Positions 37,567-45,518 of a DNA stretch of 64,000 bases are shown piece after piece (within the stretch, counting starts at the first letter, position 1; every line of letters begins with the position of its first letter). Origin of the DNA: Orlajensenia leifsoniae (GTDB lineage: Bacteria > Actinomycetota > Actinomycetes > Actinomycetales > Microbacteriaceae); NCBI RefSeq assembly GCF_004570845.1, contig NZ_SPQZ01000001.1, forward strand, positions 434,001-498,000. The letters are read 5' to 3'. A program made the translations under genes and the position numbers. The notes below the pieces were generated by a model that saw nothing but the letters and a program-made list of their open reading frames with translations, was not told the DNA's origin and searched no databases.

Positions 37567-38850
37567 TCAGGCGTCGGGGGGCCCGAGCGCCGCGACCTTG
37601 CCGAGCAGAACGCCGCGCTCCCGCTCGTTGCCTGTCAGCCGCGCGGCCTCGCTGAGCTCGACGCGGGCCTCATCGAGGCGCCCGAGACGCGCCAGCAGTT
37701 CGCCGCGCACGCTCGGCAGCAGATGGGTTCCCGACAGGGCTCCGGATGCCGCGATCTCGTCGACCAGGCGCAGGCCTGTCGCCGGCCCCGTGGCCATGGC
37801 CACCGCGACGGCGCGGTTGAGGTCGACGATGGGCGACGGAGCCAGCCGACCGAGCACCTCGTAGAGCACGACGATGCGGTCCCAGTCGGTCTCGTCGGTC
37901 GACGGCGCGACCGAGTGGCACTCGGCGATGGCCGCCTGCAGCGCGTAGGCCCCACGACCCCTGCCGACGGCATCCGCTCGCGCCAGAGCGGTGCGTCCGC
38001 GAATGATCTGCGCCCGATCCCAGCGACTGCGATCCTGGTCGCCCAGCAGGATCGGCTCGCCCTCCGCCGTCACCCGCGCCCGGAACCGCGACGTCTGGAA
38101 CTCCATCAGCGCGACCAGCCCGTGCACCTCGGGCTCACGCGGAGCGAGCTCTGCGAGCACGCGACCGAGCCGCAGCGCCTCCTGGCTGAGCTCGGGGCGC
38201 ATCCACTCGGTGCCGCTCGAGGCCGCGTAGCCCTCGTTGAAGACGAGGTAGATGACGCCGAGCACCGAGCCCAGCCGCGCGGCGTATTCGTCGCGCGACG
38301 GCACCTCGAACTGAACCTTCGCGGCGGCGAGACTCTTCTTCGCCCGCACGATGCGCTGCTGCACTGTCGCCGTCGGCACGAGGAACGCCCGGGCGATCTC
38401 CTCGCTCGAGAGGCCGCCGACCACCCGCAGGGTCAGCGCGACGCGGGCCTCGCGGGCCAGCACGGGGTGGCACGCGATGAAGACGAGACGGAGCACGTCG
38501 TCGTCGATGTCGTCGGGGTCCCAGGGGGCGGCATCCGGATCGATCCGGGATTCGAGGTCGTGGGCGATGGCGCTGTAGCGGTCGTCGAGGCGTTCCCGCC
38601 GCCGCCAGCCGTCGATGGCCTTGCGCTTGGCGACTGCAGTCAGCCAGGCGCCGGCGTTGCGGGGTATGCCATCGCGCGGCCACTGCTCGAGGGCGTCGGC
38701 GAGGGCCTCCTGGGCCAGGTCCTCGGCCAGCGAGAAGTCGCCGGTCACCCGGGTGAGCGTCGCGACGATCCGGGCGGACTCCATGCGCCACACGGCCGCG
38801 ACGGAGCGACGGATGCCGGCGGCATCCGTCGCCCCTGTCTCAGTCGTCAT
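37567..38850 (-). CDS. ECF42-type RNA polymerase sigma factor with long C-terminal domain
   Basis: A 427-residue extracytoplasmic-function sigma factor. Region 2 occupies about residues 15-85 (SLAEDLAQEALADALEQWP) and region 4 about 125-185 (GLSSEEIARAFLVPTATVQQRI). The remaining 240 residues are the extension (DUF6596, TPR-like) typical of the ECF42 group, starting YLVFNEGYAASSG and including VDLNRAVAVAMA. It has no anti-sigma gene. The upstream DGPF protein is the standard genomic partner of this group, and a matching promoter is seen at 39358-39384. Confidence 0.92.
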   Translation of the reverse strand: MTTETGATDAAGIRRSVAAVWRMESARIVATLTRVTGDFSLAEDLAQEALADALEQWPRDGIPRNAGAWLTAVAKRKAIDGWRRRERLDDRYSAIAHDLESRIDPDAAPWDPDDIDDDVLRLVFIACHPVLAREARVALTLRVVGGLSSEEIARAFLVPTATVQQRIVRAKKSLAAAKVQFEVPSRDEYAARLGSVLGVIYLVFNEGYAASSGTEWMRPELSQEALRLGRVLAELAPREPEVHGLVALMEFQTSRFRARVTAEGEPILLGDQDRSRWDRAQIIRGRTALARADAVGRGRGAYALQAAIAECHSVAPSTDETDWDRIVVLYEVLGRLAPSPIVDLNRAVAVAMATGPATGLRLVDEIAASGALSGTHLLPSVRGELLARLGRLDEARVELSEAARLTGNERERGVLLGKVAALGPPDA

Positions 38851-38883
38851 CAGCGCGGGTGCGGCGACGGTCGGGCGCCAGGC

Positions 38884-39309
38884 TCAGAGCTTGAACGTCG
38901 GGTCGTTCGCCGCGCGGAACTCGGCCTCGCGCTGGACGAACTCGTTGTCCTGCGGAAAGTCGCTCATCTCGGTCACGCGACGCACCTCGATGAAGCTGCC
39001 GGGGCCGAGAGGCACCTTCTTCGCCCATTCCGCGGCCTCCTCCTTCGACGAGACCTCGAGGATCCAGAAGCCGTTGAACAGCTCCTTCGTCTCGCCGTAG
39101 GGGCCGTCGGTCACGAGCGGTGTCTCCGAGGCGAAGTCGACGACGAAGCCCTCGCTCGCGTCGGTGAGGCCCTCGCCCGCCAGCAGCACGCCGGCCTTGA
39201 TGAGCTCCTCGTTGTAGCGGCCCATCGCCGCGATGACCTCCTCGAACGGCATCGCCTTGTATGCGTCGTAGGCCTCGTCGGTGCCGCGCATGATCAGCAT
39301 GTACTTCAT
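38884..39309 (-). CDS. DGPF/YCII-domain protein, ECF42 partner
   Basis: A 141-residue protein of the YCII-related family. MKYMLIMRGTDEAYD is the family start, and VTDGPYGETKELFNGFWILEV contains the DGPF-type motif (here DGPY). The start at 39309 has a perfect AGGAGGAACACC before it. It lies 33 bases upstream of the ECF42 sigma gene on the same strand. DGPF proteins are the conserved targets and neighbours of ECF42 sigma factors; the biochemical function is unknown. Confidence 0.93.
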   Translation of the reverse strand: MKYMLIMRGTDEAYDAYKAMPFEEVIAAMGRYNEELIKAGVLLAGEGLTDASEGFVVDFASETPLVTDGPYGETKELFNGFWILEVSSKEEAAEWAKKVPLGPGSFIEVRRVTEMSDFPQDNEFVQREAEFRAANDPTFKL

Positions 39310-39357
39310 GGTGTTCCTCCTTGGTGATGGTGGCCCGTCGTGGGCCTTCACTCAGAC

Positions 39358-39384
39358 GTCGAACGGATGCCGTCCCGATCGACA
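39358..39384 (-). promoter_or_regulatory. ECF42-type promoter of the DGPF gene
   Basis: On the minus strand TGTCGA (39384-39379), a 17-base spacer, then CGAC (39361-39358, in CGTTCGAC). The TGTCGA -35 and CGA/TC -10 elements match what I recall as the ECF42 consensus in Streptomyces. The predicted start is about 40 bases before the DGPF ATG, suggesting that the sigma factor activates its own cluster. Confidence 0.65.
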
Positions 39385-39406
39385 GCGTCGCCGAAAATGT
39401 CTCGAA

Positions 39407-40354
39407 TCAATAGCCGAGCGACGCCAGCGAGGCTCGCAGGGCGTCACCCGAGGCCTGCAACCGAGCCTCCTCCTGAGGCGAGAACGGTGTCTCGCGGATC
39501 GGCCGCACGCCTGACGCGCTGACGATGCTCGGCACCGACAGGGCGATGCCGTCGATGCCGTGGTAGTCGCTCAGCACCGTGCTGACGGGCATGACGGCGT
39601 GCTCGTCCTGCAGCAGCGCCTCCACGATGCGGGCGCCCGAGAGTCCGATGGCGTAGTTCGTGGCGCCCTTGCCGCGGATGACCGCATAGGCGGCGTCGCG
39701 CACCTCCGCGGCGATGTCGTCGAGTTCCTCGGCCGCGAACACCGAGCCGCCACCCCAGGCGAGCAGCGGCACTGTTCCGATGGAGGCGTTCGACCACAGC
39801 GGGAACTCCGTGTCGCCATGCTCGCCCACGATGTAGGCGTGAACGCTCGAGGTCGCGACGCCCGCGCGCCGGGCGAGCAGAACCCTGAGCCGCGAGGTGT
39901 CGAGCACGGTGCCCGAGGAGAAGACGCGATGAGAGGGGAGTCCGCTGATCCTCTGCGCCACGACGGTGAGCACGTCGCAGGGGTTGGTGACGAGCACGTA
40001 GGTGGCATCGGGTGCCTGCTCGAGCAGCGACGGCAACAGCTTCTCCAGGATGCGCACGTTCGTGCCGGCGAGGTCGAGCCGCGTCTGGCCGGGCTCCTGC
40101 TTGGCTCCGGCGGTGATGACGACGACGTTCGAGCCCTCGACCACCCCGACGTCGCCGCCGCCCGTGATGGTGCTCGAGCCGGTGAACTGGGTGCCATGTG
40201 CGAGGTCGAGCACCTCGGCCTCGGCCTTGGCCGTGTTGATGTCGTACAGCGCCACATGCCGAGCCGACCCGCGGATGAGCGCGGCGTACGCGAGACTGGC
40301 CCCCACGCTTCCAGCGCCGACGACGGTCAGTTTCGAGTTCTCGATCTCAGCCAT
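39407..40354 (-). CDS. ldh: L-lactate dehydrogenase
   Basis: Interconverts pyruvate and L-lactate with NADH. 315 residues from the ATG at 40354 (GGGAGGA upstream). The NAD loop is VVGAGSVGASLAY. The substrate loop reads AGAKQEPGQTRLDLAG, with Gln at the position that selects pyruvate, whereas malate dehydrogenases have Arg there. Catalytic motifs are VLVTNPCDV, FSSGTVLDTSRLR and GEHGDTEFPLWS with the active-site His. Confidence 0.93.
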   Translation of the reverse strand: MAEIENSKLTVVGAGSVGASLAYAALIRGSARHVALYDINTAKAEAEVLDLAHGTQFTGSSTITGGGDVGVVEGSNVVVITAGAKQEPGQTRLDLAGTNVRILEKLLPSLLEQAPDATYVLVTNPCDVLTVVAQRISGLPSHRVFSSGTVLDTSRLRVLLARRAGVATSSVHAYIVGEHGDTEFPLWSNASIGTVPLLAWGGGSVFAAEELDDIAAEVRDAAYAVIRGKGATNYAIGLSGARIVEALLQDEHAVMPVSTVLSDYHGIDGIALSVPSIVSASGVRPIRETPFSPQEEARLQASGDALRASLASLGY

Positions 40355-40442
40355 GGGTCCATCCTCCCGTGCGCGGCGCCGCCCTCGCCAGCACCCGCCG
40401 ATGACCGTCACGTGTACGAGTCAGCGGAGTTCGCGCCGGGAG

Positions 40443-40491
40443 TGGTCTCGATACGCGTCCTCGCTGCGCTCGGTCGCTACTCGACCCAGCG
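40443..40491. repeat. REP-like dispersed palindromic element
   Basis: The sequence runs GTCTCGATACG, CTCGCTGCGCTCGG, then CGCTACTCGACC. It has the form of the short dispersed palindromes common between genes in Microbacteriaceae and relatives, here slightly degenerate. It lies in the 337-base gap between ldh and guaA, where no gene is seen. A half copy (GCTGGTCGAGTAG) occurs at the end of the MalY-type gene near 51453-51465. Confidence 0.6.
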
Positions 40492-40591
40492 GGTAGCCAG
40501 CGTCTGAGCCAGCCGCGCCTCGAGTGGGCACCAGCCAGCCACTCCCCCACGCCGAAGCTGTCGCGGCGCGGTATTTCGCGGGGTGCGAGTT

Positions 40592-40642
40592 TTGACATGT
40601 TCGGGGCACCCCACGCACTACGGGGTGCCCCGAACATGTCAA
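40592..40642. repeat. Perfect 21-bp inverted repeat after guaA
   Basis: Arms 40592-40612 and 40622-40642 are perfectly complementary (TTGACATGTTCGGGG... type) around a 9-base loop. It lies 50 bases past the guaA stop on the minus strand, so it could terminate guaA transcription, but it is far longer and more perfect than the other terminators here. The outer part contains TTGACATGT/ACATGTCAA and is AT-richer than its surroundings. Confidence 0.85.
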
Positions 40643-40691
40643 TGTCTGAGCTGAGGAGCGAGATGCCGGGCCGCGACAGCGACCTACGCCC

Positions 40692-42266
40692 CTACTCCCA
40701 CTCAATCGTCCCCGGCGGCTTCGACGTGACGTCGAGCACCACGCGGTTCACATCGGCCACCTCGTTGGTGATCCGGTTCGAGATGCGCGCCAGCACGTCG
40801 TACGGCAGGCGCGTCCAGTCGGCTGTCATCGCGTCCTCGGAGGAGACCGGACGCAGAACGATCGGGTGTCCGTAGGTGCGGCCGTCGCCCTGCACGCCCA
40901 CCGAGCGCACGTCGGCCAGCAGCACGACGGGGCACTGCCAGATCTCGCCGTCGAGACCGGCGGCCGAGAGCTCGGCCCGCACGATCGCATCCGCGTGCCG
41001 CAGCAGTTCGAGGCGCGCCTCGGTGACCTCGCCGACGATGCGGATGCCGAGGCCTGGGCCGGGGAACGGCTGGCGTCCCACGATCTCCTCGGGCAGTCCC
41101 AGCTCGCGGCCGATCGCGCGCACCTCGTCCTTGAAGAGGGCGCGCAGCGGCTCGACGAGCTCGAACTGCAGGTCTTCAGGCAGCCCGCCCACGTTGTGGT
41201 GGCTCTTGATGTTCGCCGTTCCCGACCCTCCGCCGGACTCGACGACATCCGGATACAGGGTGCCCTGAACGAGGAAGCGGATGGGCTCGCCGTCGGCGTC
41301 GGCCTCGGCGATGAGGTCGCGCTCCGCCTGCTCGAAGGAGCGGATGAACTCGCGGCCGATGATCTTGCGCTTGGTCTCGGGGTCCGAGACGCCGGCGAGG
41401 GCCGTGAGGAACTGCTCGCGGGCGTCGATCGTGACCAGGCGGATGCCGGTCGCGGCCACGTAGTCCACCTCGACCTGGCGACGCTCGTCCTGGCGCAGCA
41501 GGCCGTGGTCGACGAAGACGCAGACCAGCTGGTCGCCGACGGCTTCGTGCACGATGGCCGCGGCCACCGCGGAGTCGACGCCGCCGGAGAGCCCGGCGAT
41601 GACACGGGCGGACCCGACCTGGGCGCGGATCTTCTCGACCTGCTCGGCGATGACGTTGCCGCTGTTCCAGTCGGCGGGGATGCCGGCAGCCTTGTGCAGG
41701 AAGTTGACGATGACGTCCTGGCCGTACTGCGAGTGCTTGACCTCGGGGTGCCACTGCACTCCGTAGAAGCGCTTCTCGTCGTTGGCGAAGGCCGCGACGG
41801 GGGTCGAGGCCGTCGATGCGAGCACCTCGAAGCCGTCCGGTGCGATGGCGACGGAGTCGCCGTGGCTCATCCAGACCGTCTGCGCGGTGGGCTGGCCGCG
41901 GAGCAGCTGGTTGTCGTCGGTGCGGGCGGTCACGGCGGTGGACCCGTACTCGCGCTGGCCCGTGTGGGCGACCTCGCCGCCGAGCTGGGTCGCCATCACC
42001 TGGAAGCCGTAGCAGATGCCCAGGGTCGGAACCCCGAGCTCCAGGATGCCCGTGTCGAGCGCAGGGGCGCCCTCCTCGTAGACCGAGGACGGCCCGCCGG
42101 AGAGGACGATGCCGATGGGGTTCTTCGCAGCGACTTCGGCTGCGGTGATCGTGTGCGGCACGATCTCGGAGTAGACGGATGCCTCACGGACGCGTCGGGC
42201 GATCAGCTGCGCGTACTGCGCACCGAAATCGACGACGAGGACTGGGCGCTGCGAGGTCTCGCTCAC
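40692..42266 (-). CDS. guaA: GMP synthase (glutamine-hydrolysing)
   Basis: Converts XMP to GMP using glutamine and ATP. 524 residues. The class I amidotransferase domain (about 8-200) has the nucleophile in TLGICYGFQ and His/Glu in [10 protein letters not shown]. The ATP pyrophosphatase P-loop is [14 protein letters not shown]. The C-terminal dimerisation domain ends [13 protein letters not shown], as in all GuaA proteins. It overlaps the downstream end of the DUF3817 gene by 4 bases, so guaA is the last gene of an operon with DUF3817, SURF1 and the antiporter genes. Confidence 0.98.
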   Translation of the reverse strand: MSETSQRPVLVVDFGAQYAQLIARRVREASVYSEIVPHTITAAEVAAKNPIGIVLSGGPSSVYEEGAPALDTGILELGVPTLGICYGFQVMATQLGGEVAHTGQREYGSTAVTARTDDNQLLRGQPTAQTVWMSHGDSVAIAPDGFEVLASTASTPVAAFANDEKRFYGVQWHPEVKHSQYGQDVIVNFLHKAAGIPADWNSGNVIAEQVEKIRAQVGSARVIAGLSGGVDSAVAAAIVHEAVGDQLVCVFVDHGLLRQDERRQVEVDYVAATGIRLVTIDAREQFLTALAGVSDPETKRKIIGREFIRSFEQAERDLIAEADADGEPIRFLVQGTLYPDVVESGGGSGTANIKSHHNVGGLPEDLQFELVEPLRALFKDEVRAIGRELGLPEEIVGRQPFPGPGLGIRIVGEVTEARLELLRHADAIVRAELSAAGLDGEIWQCPVVLLADVRSVGVQGDGRTYGHPIVLRPVSSEDAMTADWTRLPYDVLARISNRITNEVADVNRVVLDVTSKPPGTIEWE

Positions 42267-42724
42267 GGGGTGGCCTCCACGGTGGGGGTGGTCGGGGCGA
42301 CGACGGGCGCGGCTTCGGCTTCCCGTGACGCGAGGTACGCCTTCACCTCACGGGCGATGCGGCCCTCGAGGAAGAACGACAGGAACGGGATGACACCGCC
42401 GAGCGCGATGACGATGAACCTGGTGAACGGCCAGCGCATGAGGCTCCACAGGCGGAAGTCGCTGAACAGGTAGACGACGTAGAACCAGCCGTGCACGATC
42501 AGGATGCCGGTCGAGAGGTTCACCGCGGTGGTGGTGCCTGCAGGAACGAGGGCGAGGAAGCCGGAGGGCCCGGCGAGCTCGATCTCGAGGCCTCCGAGGT
42601 ACTTGAGGAGCATCTCGGCGCACAGGGCGAGCAGGAGGGTTCCGGTGATGACCGAGGCCACCTGGTAGAACTTCACCGCCCCCCGGATGCGCGGAAAATC
42701 AGCGGGTTTGGGTGCGAGCGGCAT
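42263..42724 (-). CDS. DUF3817 integral membrane protein
   Basis: About 153 residues from the ATG at 42724 ([20 protein letters not shown], the family start); an ATG three codons earlier is possible. Four helices: about 17-38, 56-75, 78-95 and 100-122 ([21 protein letters not shown]). This is the DUF3817 (YdzA-like) family, of unknown function. It lies between SURF1 and guaA, with the stop overlapping the guaA start by 4 bases. Confidence 0.87.
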   Translation of the reverse strand: MPLAPKPADFPRIRGAVKFYQVASVITGTLLLALCAEMLLKYLGGLEIELAGPSGFLALVPAGTTTAVNLSTGILIVHGWFYVVYLFSDFRLWSLMRWPFTRFIVIALGGVIPFLSFFLEGRIAREVKAYLASREAEAAPVVAPTTPTVEATP

Positions 42725-42734
42725 GCCCACCATT

Positions 42735-43574
42735 CTACGGCGCGCTGGAGGTCGTCTCGGCCGGGGCCTGCGCTGCCGCATCCGCCGCCTCCTCCTGCTC
42801 CCGCTCGTACGCGTCGCGCACCAGCCGGTACCAGAGGAAGATGGCGAAGCCGGCGAAGACGACCCACTCCACGGCGTAGAAGACGTTGAGCCAGTTGAGC
42901 TCCACCTCCTGTGACGGGGGCGGCGAGTCGATGGGGGTCAGCCCCGTCGGAGGCTCGATCTCGACGACGTAGGCCGTGTAGACGTCGCGGTTGTCGAAGT
43001 CGGCCCACAGGTTGATGAGCGCAGCCGTCGAGACCGTCGTCATCGAGTGCGGATCGGCACCGTCGTCCGGAGCCTCGGGTGCCTCGGTCGGCAGCAGACG
43101 GCCGATGACCGTCACGGCCTCGGTGCCCTCGTCGGCGAGGCCGGCTGCGACGGCACGGGCGGTCTTCTCGTCGGCGGCCCAGCCGCGGGCGACCGGGAGG
43201 CCGGGTTCACCGTCGGCGTCCACCGCCAGGTGACTCACCACCCAGTACCCGGTGGCCTCGCCGTTCACGCGGTTGCCGACGATCTGTTCATCGCCGGGAA
43301 CCCAGCGACCCGTGACCGACACCATCTGGCCCGTGGAGGTCTGCCGGATGGGCTTCGACGGTTCGGCCTTCTCGGCGAGCGGAACGATGGTCTCGGTCGG
43401 ATGCGTCTCCACACGCGACGACTCGACGGCCCGACTCAGCTGCCACTGGCCGAGCACGGCGAATGCGGCCGCGATCGCGAGGGCAGCGAGCAGTGCGAGC
43501 ACCCACCGGGGGCGCACCATCATCCGGAGCATGGATCTAGTCGTCGTCCTTCGAGCGGGGTGTGTCTGATCCAT
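42735..43574 (-). CDS. SURF1-family cytochrome oxidase assembly protein
   Basis: A 279-residue protein with the two-helix SURF1 layout. An N-terminal helix (about 22-42) ends in GQWQLSRA. An exported domain follows with NRVNGEATGYWVVSHL and PVARGWAADE, and a second helix lies at about 232-252. SURF1 assists assembly of heme-copper oxidases. The start at 43574 has GAAGGACA before it and overlaps the antiporter gene by 38 bases; a later ATG at 43532 lacks a binding site. Confidence 0.9.
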   Translation of the reverse strand: MDQTHPARRTTTRSMLRMMVRPRWVLALLAALAIAAAFAVLGQWQLSRAVESSRVETHPTETIVPLAEKAEPSKPIRQTSTGQMVSVTGRWVPGDEQIVGNRVNGEATGYWVVSHLAVDADGEPGLPVARGWAADEKTARAVAAGLADEGTEAVTVIGRLLPTEAPEAPDDGADPHSMTTVSTAALINLWADFDNRDVYTAYVVEIEPPTGLTPIDSPPPSQEVELNWLNVFYAVEWVVFAGFAIFLWYRLVRDAYEREQEEAADAAAQAPAETTSSAP

Positions 43575-44877
43575 TGTCCTTCACGTCGATGAGACGTTCG
43601 ACCGCTTCGGCCGTCTCGTCCGTGTGACTGGTGCTGAGACCGCTCGTCGCGGCCTCCATCAGCGCGATCTCCTCGTCGAGCATCGGATCGCGTTCCCGCC
43701 GCTGCTTCTCGGGCTTCTTCCGGATGATCCTCGCCCCGATCTTCTCGGAGTTCGCCGCCAGCAGCGGCCCGATGATCGACATGACCAGCACGTAGAGGCC
43801 GGCGAAGGGGGTGATGCGCTCGTCGAGCCCGGCGCCGACGGACAGGGTCGCCAGGATGAGGGCGAACTCGCCGCGGTTCTGCAGGATCACCGCCGCATTG
43901 ATGCCGGCCTGTACCCCGAGGCCGTTGATGCGCGCCACGAACTGCCCGGCGGCCACGTTCAGGATGATGGTCATCACGATGGCGATGACGACGGGCAGCA
44001 GCACCGACGGGAAGGCGCCGACGTCCATCGCGAGGCCGAAGTTCAGGAAGAAGAAAGCGCCGAAGACGTCGCGCAGTGGCAGGGCGATGTGCTCGATCTT
44101 GTTGCGGTAGCGCGTTGCACCGAGCACGAGGCCGATGAGGAAGGCGCCGATCGCATCCGTCACCCCGAGAACCTCGCCGATGCCGCCGAACATGACGGCC
44201 AGGCCGAAGAACAGGATGGTGAAGAGCTCGTCGTCCTTGGTGCGGAAGATGCGGCCGACGAACTTGCCTCCCCACCGCGCGACGCTGAACATGATCACGA
44301 GGAACGTGAAGGCGATGCCGAGCTTCATGAGGATGGGACCGATGTCGGTCTCACCACTCAGCACGACGGAGACGATCGCCAGGTAGATGGCGATGAAGAT
44401 GTCCTCGACGACGGTCACGCCGAGGATCATCGGCGTCTCGCGGTTGGGCAGGCGCTTGAGCTCGATCAGCAGTTTCGTGACGATGGCGCTCGACGACGTG
44501 GCCGTCATCCCGGCGATCACCAGGGCCTCGCGCGGCCCCCACCCGACCATGAAGCCGAACAGGAGACCGGCACCCATGTTGAGCACGATGTACGAGCCGC
44601 CCGAGATCAGCAGCTTGCCCGCATTGCCGAAGAACTCGTCCTGGTCGAACTCGAGGCCGAGGTTGAACAGCAGCATGATGAGCCCGAAGACGGCGATGAG
44701 CTCGATGTAGTGGTTCTCGAAGTTGAGCGGGAACCACCCGGTGTGCGGACTGGCGAGGAGCCCGACGATCATGTAGATCGGGATGGTCGGCAGTCCGACC
44801 ATCTTCCCCAGGCGTCCGAGCGCGTACGCGACGATCAGCAGGATGCCGAGCGTGATGAGTTCTGGGCCGAAGTGCAT
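43537..44877 (-). CDS. CPA2-family K+/H+ antiporter, KhtU-like
   Basis: A 446-residue monovalent cation:proton antiporter. About 12 helices span residues 5-385, beginning LITLGILLIVAYALGRLGKM. Typical CPA2 stretches are GLLASPHTGWFPL, FGLIMLLFNLGLEFD, ATSSSAIVTKLLIELKRLPN and GVTDAIGAFLIGLVLG. A charged C-terminal tail of about 60 residues follows in place of a TrkA-N domain. The regulatory subunit is the separate gene just upstream, which together matches KhtTU-type K+ efflux systems. Confidence 0.92.
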   Translation of the reverse strand: MHFGPELITLGILLIVAYALGRLGKMVGLPTIPIYMIVGLLASPHTGWFPLNFENHYIELIAVFGLIMLLFNLGLEFDQDEFFGNAGKLLISGGSYIVLNMGAGLLFGFMVGWGPREALVIAGMTATSSSAIVTKLLIELKRLPNRETPMILGVTVVEDIFIAIYLAIVSVVLSGETDIGPILMKLGIAFTFLVIMFSVARWGGKFVGRIFRTKDDELFTILFFGLAVMFGGIGEVLGVTDAIGAFLIGLVLGATRYRNKIEHIALPLRDVFGAFFFLNFGLAMDVGAFPSVLLPVVIAIVMTIILNVAAGQFVARINGLGVQAGINAAVILQNRGEFALILATLSVGAGLDERITPFAGLYVLVMSIIGPLLAANSEKIGARIIRKKPEKQRRERDPMLDEEIALMEAATSGLSTSHTDETAEAVERLIDVKDNGSDTPRSKDDD

Positions 44878-44880
44878 GGC

Positions 44881-45405
44881 TCAGCCTCCGGGCGGCGCGT
44901 CGGTGGCCGACGTGGCGGCGCGGCTCCCGGTGCGGAAGTAGGCGAAGGCCTTGAGGACCTTGTCCGGCGCACCGGCCACCACGAGGGTGTCACCGGGGAA
45001 GACCTTGAAGTCGGGAGCCGGAGCCGGGTTCGCGGATTCCCCGCGCACGACGGCGACGACGGTGAGACCGGCGACGCCGGCATCGGCAGGGTCACCCAGC
45101 GGCTGCCCGGCGATGTGATCGTCGTAGTCGACGGTGAACCAGTCGATCGAGAGTCCGGGGATCTGGTCGAGTGCCGTGAGGGTCTCGGTGATCTGTGTTC
45201 CACCGAGCAGTTCGGCGAGGGTGTGAGCCTCGTCCTCGCTCAGGCGCAGCGACACCTTCTCGGCGTCGTTCTCCTCATCGGAGAACGTGACGAGGTCGCT
45301 GTGGCCGGAGCGGTGGGCGATGACGCCGACCTTGCCGCCGTCGTCGGTTATGAAGGTGTGCAGCACCCCGACCCCGGGGAGCTTGACGCGCCGAACATCG
45401 ACCAT
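44881..45405 (-). CDS. Antiporter regulatory subunit, KhtT-like (TrkA-C)
   Basis: A 174-residue cytoplasmic protein. The first 80 residues (VKLPGVGVLHTFITDDGGKVGVI, HRSGHSDLV) form the KhtT-specific N-terminal domain. Residues about 80-160 are a TrkA-C (RCK_C) domain, VVAVVRGESANPAPAPDFKV then PGDTLVVAGAP. In Bacillus KhtT gates KhtU and responds to pH and cyclic-di-AMP. The gap to the antiporter is only three bases. Confidence 0.9.
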   Translation of the reverse strand: MVDVRRVKLPGVGVLHTFITDDGGKVGVIAHRSGHSDLVTFSDEENDAEKVSLRLSEDEAHTLAELLGGTQITETLTALDQIPGLSIDWFTVDYDDHIAGQPLGDPADAGVAGLTVVAVVRGESANPAPAPDFKVFPGDTLVVAGAPDKVLKAFAYFRTGSRAATSATDAPPGG

Positions 45406-45518
45406 GGCTGGAACTCCGTACGTCTCGGGGGCAGTCCTTCCACCCTAACAAGAGCGCCCTGCGGGCCCGAATCGGCTGGGAATCAGGGGCGAATCCAGCC
45501 CGGAGACGTGGGTTCGCG

